Positions 59,544-64,000 of a stretch of 64,000 bases of DNA are shown in pieces. Positions within the stretch are counted from its first letter, which is position 1. Each line of letters starts with the position of its first letter. Made by a program: the position numbers and the translations under genes. Below the pieces are notes generated by a model. It did not search any database. It worked only from the letters and a program-made list of their open reading frames with translations, and was not told the DNA's origin. Source of the stretch: Methylobacillus sp. MM3 (lineage in GTDB: Bacteria; Pseudomonadota; Gammaproteobacteria; Burkholderiales; Methylophilaceae); contig NZ_LXTQ01000011.1 in the NCBI RefSeq assembly GCF_001645185.1, forward strand, positions 124,001 to 188,000, given 5' to 3'.

Positions 59544-60029
59544 ATGATTGAAGAGCAAGCTATTGTCGTCGATGTCGATCGGGACATGGCTTTACTGGAA
59601 ATCGTGCGCAGCAAGCCCTGCGGCCTTTGCGGCCAGACGCGCGGCTGTGGCGTATCGATCTGGGGGAGGCTGCTGGGGCATCGCAATTCGGTTGTCCGGG
59701 CAGAAAATCAAATTAACGCCCAAGCCGGCGACAGCGTAGTTGTCGGTATCGATGAGAAGGCGTTGCTGGCCAGTTCCCTGGCCGCTTACGGTGTTCCTTT
59801 AATTTCACTGCTTATCGGTGCTGGATTGGGTGGTTCCTTTGCCGCTGCCCCAGCCAATGCGGATGCCTATGCATTAAGCGGTGCCGGGTTGGGGTTGGCG
59901 CTAGGCTTGCTCTGGCTGCGCGGTCATGCCGCGCGGCGGACGAGCGGCAGTTACCGGCCGATTGTCTTGCGGCAGTCCATACCCGGCCTCAATGGAAAAA
60001 TTTGTAAAAGAGGTAATTTGAATGATTAA
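59544..60029 (+). CDS. rseC: RseC/MucC-family membrane protein
   Basis: A 161-residue protein with the Cys-rich N-terminus of the family (KPCGLCGQTRGCGVSIWGRLLG), a central domain and two membrane helices (about 79-98 and 110-126). RseC modulates sigma-E signalling and is linked to redox or iron-sulfur systems in relatives. The last 8 bp overlap the mucD start region. Confidence 0.92.
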   Translation: MIEEQAIVVDVDRDMALLEIVRSKPCGLCGQTRGCGVSIWGRLLGHRNSVVRAENQINAQAGDSVVVGIDEKALLASSLAAYGVPLISLLIGAGLGGSFAAAPANADAYALSGAGLGLALGLLWLRGHAARRTSGSYRPIVLRQSIPGLNGKICKRGNLND

Positions 60030-61425
60030 AAAAGCCTTTGCTGCATCGATTTTTATTTTTGCTTTTGCAATGCCTTCCTTTGCGAAGGAGTTGCCTGACT
60101 TTACCGAGCTCTACGAAAAGCAGGGCCCGGCGGTAGTGAATATCAGCACAACCCAGACCATACATGCTGAAGGACAGGGAGTCATGCCCTTCCCCAACGT
60201 GCCGGAAGATGATCCGTTTTATGAGTTTTTCCGCCGCTTCGCCCCGCCGGGCGGGGGCGGCCCTGGCCAGGACTACAAGACGCAGTCCCTGGGCTCGGGG
60301 TTCATCATTAGTGCCGACGGTTACATCCTGACCAATGCACACGTCGTCAATGAAGCCGATGAAGTGCTCGTCAAGCTGACGGACAAGCGCGAGTTCAAGG
60401 CCAAGATCATCGGTATCGACCGCCGTACCGATGTTGCCCTGGTCAAGATCGAGGCCGCCAATTTGCCGCGTGTCGTCTTTGGCGACCCCGGACAACTCAG
60501 AGTAGGCGAGTGGGTAGTGGCCATCGGCTCACCGTTCGGCCTCGAAAACACAGTGACTGCGGGTATCGTAAGCGCCAAGGGGCGCGCGCTGCCGCAGGAA
60601 AACTACGTGCCGTTCATCCAGACCGATGTTGCCATCAATCCCGGCAATTCGGGTGGTCCGCTTTTCAATCTGAAGGGTGAGGTCGTCGGCATCAATTCTC
60701 AGATTTTCAGTCGCAGCGGCGGTTACATGGGCCTGTCTTTCGCGATTCCTATCGATGTCGCGATGGAGGTGCAGAATCAGTTGAAGTCCAGCGGCAGGGT
60801 AACGCGCGGCTGGCTGGGCATCAATATCCAGGAAATTACCCGAGAGTTGGCCGATTCCTTTGGCATGAAAAATACCAATGGTGCGCTGATTGCGGGCGTC
60901 GAAAAGGGCAGTCCTGCTGAAAAATCGGGGCTGCTGGCAGGTGACGTCATTCTTAAGTTCGATAATAAGCCCATCAACACGTCATCCGATCTGCCGCGCG
61001 TTGTCGCTGGCACCAAGCCCGGCAAGGAAGTGAATGTGGAGATTCTGCGCAAAGGGGGTGGTCGCAACATTTCTCTGACGGTGGGTGAAATGCCCTCTGA
61101 CGACAAAGAGGAAGCTCGTCCGGCAAAGGGGCCTGCCAAAGCCGAGCCGAACAAGATTGGTTTAACGCTGCGTGAGCTGACGCCGCAGCAGAAGAAGAAA
61201 CTGAATGGCAAGAGCGGCTTGCTGGTGATCGGCGCTGAAGGTACGGCCGGCCAGGCCGGCATTCGTCGCGGCGATGTTATTCTGGCGGTGAACAACAATG
61301 AGGTTCAAAGCCTGGAGCAGTTCAACAAGCTGGTTGGCGGGGCGCAATCGGGAAAGACGGTTGCATTGCTTGTACTGCGAGGCGACAGTACCTTGTACAT
61401 TCCGGTAAAAGTGAACGGAAAGTAG
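60022..61425 (+). CDS. mucD: Periplasmic serine protease MucD (DegP/HtrA family)
   Basis: A 467-residue HtrA protease. A signal peptide (1-21) precedes the trypsin-like domain, with catalytic His107 (TNAHVV), Asp137 (RRTDVALVK) and Ser210 (NPGNSGGPLF), and then two PDZ domains (about 265-355 and 380-465). It degrades misfolded envelope proteins. Placement behind rpoE-rseABC matches the algU-mucABCD order of Pseudomonas and relatives. Confidence 0.96.
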   Translation: MIKKAFAASIFIFAFAMPSFAKELPDFTELYEKQGPAVVNISTTQTIHAEGQGVMPFPNVPEDDPFYEFFRRFAPPGGGGPGQDYKTQSLGSGFIISADGYILTNAHVVNEADEVLVKLTDKREFKAKIIGIDRRTDVALVKIEAANLPRVVFGDPGQLRVGEWVVAIGSPFGLENTVTAGIVSAKGRALPQENYVPFIQTDVAINPGNSGGPLFNLKGEVVGINSQIFSRSGGYMGLSFAIPIDVAMEVQNQLKSSGRVTRGWLGINIQEITRELADSFGMKNTNGALIAGVEKGSPAEKSGLLAGDVILKFDNKPINTSSDLPRVVAGTKPGKEVNVEILRKGGGRNISLTVGEMPSDDKEEARPAKGPAKAEPNKIGLTLRELTPQQKKKLNGKSGLLVIGAEGTAGQAGIRRGDVILAVNNNEVQSLEQFNKLVGGAQSGKTVALLVLRGDSTLYIPVKVNGK

Positions 61426-61485
61426 TCTCTTCGGGTGCGGATTCCACTGCTTTGCGGTAAAATCCGCGCTCGAACAGCCTGTTAA

Positions 61486-61518
61486 GCAAGAAGGGCGCCT
61501 TTTCGGCGCCCTTCTTGC
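61486..61518 (+). terminator. Perfect 14-bp hairpin before lepA
   Basis: GCAAGAAGGGCGCC (61486-61499) pairs base for base with GGCGCCCTTCTTGC (61505-61518) around TTTTC. It lacks a clean T-run but the 3' arm is U-rich at its base, so it probably terminates the sigma-E operon. It ends nine bases before the lepA ATG and may also affect lepA translation. Confidence 0.7.
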
Positions 61519-61527
61519 TACCTGAAA

Positions 61528-63321
61528 ATGAAAAACATCCGCAATTTTTCGATCATCGCTCACATTGACCACGGCAAATCCACGCTGGCTGACCGTATCA
61601 TCCAACTCTGCGGCGGCTTGTCCGACCGGGAAATGGAGGCCCAGGTGCTGGACTCTATGGACCTGGAGCGCGAACGTGGCATTACCATCAAGGCGCAGAC
61701 CGCCGCGCTGAATTACAAGGCGCGTGACGGGCAAGTTTATCAGCTCAACCTGATCGATACCCCGGGGCACGTGGACTTTTCGTATGAGGTCAGCCGCTCG
61801 CTTGCGGCCTGTGAGGGGGCGCTGCTGGTCGTGGATGCTTCGCAAGGCGTTGAAGCCCAATCCGTCGCCAACTGCTATACCGCCATCGAACAGAACGTCG
61901 AAGTCGTGCCGGTGCTGAACAAGATCGACCTGCCTTCGGCCGATCCCGAGCGTGTGATTCAGGAAATCGAAGACATCATCGGGGTAGAGGCGACCGACGC
62001 GGTGCGTTGCTCGGCCAAGACCGGCGTTGGTGTTGAAGACGTGCTCGACTCTGTTGTTGCGAAGATTCCGCCGCCGGTCGGCGATCCTGCTGCGCCGGTC
62101 AAGGCGCTTATCATCGATTCCTGGTTCGATAACTACGTCGGCGTGATCATGTTGGTGCGCGTGGTGGATGGCACGATCAAGCCCAAGGACAAGATACGCC
62201 TGATGGCGACCGGTGCCGAACACCTGTGCGAGCAGGTCGGCGTATTTACCCCGAAGTCGCGTCAACGCGAGAGCCTGTCTGCCGGTGAAGTGGGTTTCAT
62301 CATCGCCGGTATCAAGGAGCTGGCCAATGCCAAGGTTGGCGATACCGTGACTCTGGCAAACAAGCAGGCCGCCGCGCCGTTGCCGGGTTTCAAGGAAATC
62401 AAGCCGCAGGTGTTTGCTGGTCTCTATCCCGTGGAATCCAACCAGTATGAAGCGCTGCGCGATGCGCTGGAAAAGCTGCGCCTGAACGATGCCTCGCTGC
62501 AGTTCGAGCCGGAAGTGTCGCAGGCACTGGGCTTCGGCTTCCGCTGCGGATTCCTCGGTCTCTTGCATATGGAGATCGTGCAGGAACGGCTGGAGCGCGA
62601 ATACGACATGGACCTCATCACCACCGCGCCAACCGTGGTGTACGAGATCGTTACCAAGGCGGGCGAAGTGGTGCTGGTGGAGAACCCCTCCAAGCTGCCC
62701 GAACCGTCGCGCATCGAGGAAATCCGCGAGCCCATTATCACAACGACTATCCTGATGCCGCAAGAATATGTTGGACCGGTGATGACGCTGTGCAACAACA
62801 AGCGCGGCGTACAGCGCAACATGCAGTATATGGGGCGGCAGGTAATGCTGACTTATGAAATGCCGCTGAACGAAGTGGTGCTGGATTTCTTTGACAAATT
62901 GAAATCGACCTCGCGCGGCTACGCTTCCATGGATTACGAGTTTCTCGAGTTCCGCACTGCCGATCTGGTGAAACTGGATATTCTCGTGAACGGTGACCGG
63001 GTGGATGCGTTGTCGCTGATCGTGCACCGGGGCAACAGCCAGTATCGCGGACGCGAATTGGCTGCCAAGATGCGCGAGCTGATCCCGCGCCAGATGTTCG
63101 ACGTAGCAATCCAGGCGGCCATCGGCGCCAATATCATCGCACGTGAAACAGTGAAAGCCATGCGTAAGAATGTGCTGGCAAAATGTTATGGCGGCGACAT
63201 CACCCGGAAAAAGAAACTGCTGGAAAAGCAGAAGGAAGGCAAAAAACGCATGAAACAAGTGGGCAACGTTGAAATTCCGCAGGAGGCGTTCCTCGCCATC
63301 CTGCGTGTGGAGGATAAATAA
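61528..63321 (+). CDS. lepA: Elongation factor 4 (LepA)
   Basis: A 597-residue translational GTPase that can back-translocate or remodel stalled ribosomes. G1 [13 protein letters not shown], the switch [15 protein letters not shown]4 [13 protein letters not shown], domain II, the EF-G-like domains and the LepA-specific C-terminal domain ([33 protein letters not shown]) are all present. No clear ribosome site precedes the ATG; a strong hairpin lies just upstream. lepB follows after 2 bp. Confidence 0.96.
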   Translation: MKNIRNFSIIAHIDHGKSTLADRIIQLCGGLSDREMEAQVLDSMDLERERGITIKAQTAALNYKARDGQVYQLNLIDTPGHVDFSYEVSRSLAACEGALLVVDASQGVEAQSVANCYTAIEQNVEVVPVLNKIDLPSADPERVIQEIEDIIGVEATDAVRCSAKTGVGVEDVLDSVVAKIPPPVGDPAAPVKALIIDSWFDNYVGVIMLVRVVDGTIKPKDKIRLMATGAEHLCEQVGVFTPKSRQRESLSAGEVGFIIAGIKELANAKVGDTVTLANKQAAAPLPGFKEIKPQVFAGLYPVESNQYEALRDALEKLRLNDASLQFEPEVSQALGFGFRCGFLGLLHMEIVQERLEREYDMDLITTAPTVVYEIVTKAGEVVLVENPSKLPEPSRIEEIREPIITTTILMPQEYVGPVMTLCNNKRGVQRNMQYMGRQVMLTYEMPLNEVVLDFFDKLKSTSRGYASMDYEFLEFRTADLVKLDILVNGDRVDALSLIVHRGNSQYRGRELAAKMRELIPRQMFDVAIQAAIGANIIARETVKAMRKNVLAKCYGGDITRKKKLLEKQKEGKKRMKQVGNVEIPQEAFLAILRVEDK

Positions 63322-63323
63322 TC

Positions 63324-64000
63324 ATGCTGTTCGCCCTGTTCATGCTCGCGGCCCTGGTACTTACCGGTGCCGTCTGGCTGTTGGACATCTTCTATCTGCG
63401 CAAGGTACGTGCCGAAGGCAAGGCCGAGTCGTGGGTCGTGGAATACTCCAAGAGCTTCTTCCCGGTGATCCTCGCGGTTTTCATGATTCGCTCCTTCCTG
63501 GTCGAGCCGTTCAAGATTCCTTCCGGATCCATGATGCCGACCTTGCTGGTGGGCGACTTCATCCTGGTCAACAAGCATACTTATGGTTTGCGCGTGCCGA
63601 TCCTGAACAATACCTTCTTTGAAATGAATCACCCGCAACGCGGCGAAGTCATGGTGTTCCGCTATCCGCAGGACCCCTCGATGGACTACATCAAGCGTGT
63701 CGTTGGTCTTCCCGGCGACCGCATTGAATATCGCGATAAGCATCTTGTGATCAATGGCCAACCGCTTGAAGTAGGGCTGGACGGTGATTACGAATATGTG
63801 GCTCCGGGCCTCAACCGCATCGCTGCCAAGCTGTACAAGGAAACGCTGGGCGCACATAAGCACGATATTCTGTTGGTGGACGATGCTCCCGTGATCGATG
63901 GCGAAGTCATTGTGCCGCCTGGCCATTACTTCGTCATGGGCGATAATCGCGATAACAGCAATGACAGCCGTTTCTGGGGTTTTGTGCCTGAAAACAATAT
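63324..64000 (+). CDS. lepB: Signal peptidase I (3' end outside window)
   Basis: The first 225 residues of LepB, which cleaves signal peptides at the inner membrane. Two N-terminal helices (about 1-21 and 45-61), the catalytic Ser69 in PSGSMMPTLLVGDF, the general-base Lys124 in YIKRVVGLPGDRIEY and the late box MGDNRDNSNDSRFWGFV are visible. The frame is still open at the window edge. It starts two bases after the lepA stop, the usual lepA-lepB pair. Confidence 0.95.
   Translation, partial: MLFALFMLAALVLTGAVWLLDIFYLRKVRAEGKAESWVVEYSKSFFPVILAVFMIRSFLVEPFKIPSGSMMPTLLVGDFILVNKHTYGLRVPILNNTFFEMNHPQRGEVMVFRYPQDPSMDYIKRVVGLPGDRIEYRDKHLVINGQPLEVGLDGDYEYVAPGLNRIAAKLYKETLGAHKHDILLVDDAPVIDGEVIVPPGHYFVMGDNRDNSNDSRFWGFVPENN

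Noticed and set aside
61162-63258. A 698-codon open frame on the minus strand opposite mucD and lepA
   Set aside because: It is the mirror of the conserved lepA frame in GC-rich DNA; its protein has no family features. The same holds for the 694-codon frame opposite pheS-pheT (50482-52566).

Overview
The window is a stretch of chromosome from a betaproteobacterium, most likely an environmental Nitrosomonadales/Gallionellaceae-type organism. Two pieces of gene order point there: tpiA-secG-tRNA-Leu-nuoA to nuoN followed by a DUF2818 gene and a NUDIX gene, and nadB / rpoE-rseA-rseB-rseC-mucD-lepA-lepB. Protein sequences look betaproteobacterial throughout. The genus is an inference and was not computed. 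No rRNA, CRISPR array, prophage or recognisable IS transposase is visible.

Layout. 1-6.4 kb: end of ygiQ, an NTF2-like protein, an RluF-type pseudouridine synthase, a CHASE/PAS/GGDEF/EAL protein, a YaiI-family protein, and an EamA transporter with a structured leader. 6.4-8.7 kb: a visibly AT-richer islet of unknown genes, including a protein with two ribbon-helix-helix-like segments. 8.7-13.7 kb: recQ and a second, periplasm-sensing GGDEF/EAL protein. 13.9-26.2 kb: a sulfur-assimilation district (cysTWA, a CysP-like protein with an EAL partner, cysK, and oscA-porin-sbp) interrupted by an MFS exporter, a lipoprotein and hflX. Two of its promoter regions share a 20-bp AT-rich motif that could be a CysB-type operator.

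26.3-43.5 kb: tpiA, secG, tRNA-Leu(GAG) and the full 14-subunit NADH:quinone oxidoreductase operon, ending in DUF2818 and a NUDIX hydrolase. Most junctions in this operon are tight or overlapping, but three are not. nuoA/nuoB holds a 114-bp tandem repeat that encodes a repeated peptide. nuoC/nuoD holds a 23-bp-arm palindrome. nuoF/nuoG holds a nest of interleaved perfect inverted repeats, one arm of which encodes the NuoF C-terminus. These are the most unusual structures in the window.

43.7-47.2 kb: a His-rich exported protein, a Mut7-C protein, a PLP decarboxylase and 2-oxoglutarate oxygenase operon, and tRNA-Val(GAC). 47.2-54.8 kb: the translation cluster thrS-infC-rpmI-rplT-pheS-pheT-ihfA-merR with tRNA-Pro(GGG); infC lacks an ATG start and may use AUA. 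54.8-64 kb: a cupin, a VOC protein, nadB, the sigma-E envelope-stress operon with mucD, then lepA and the start of lepB, which is cut by the window edge.
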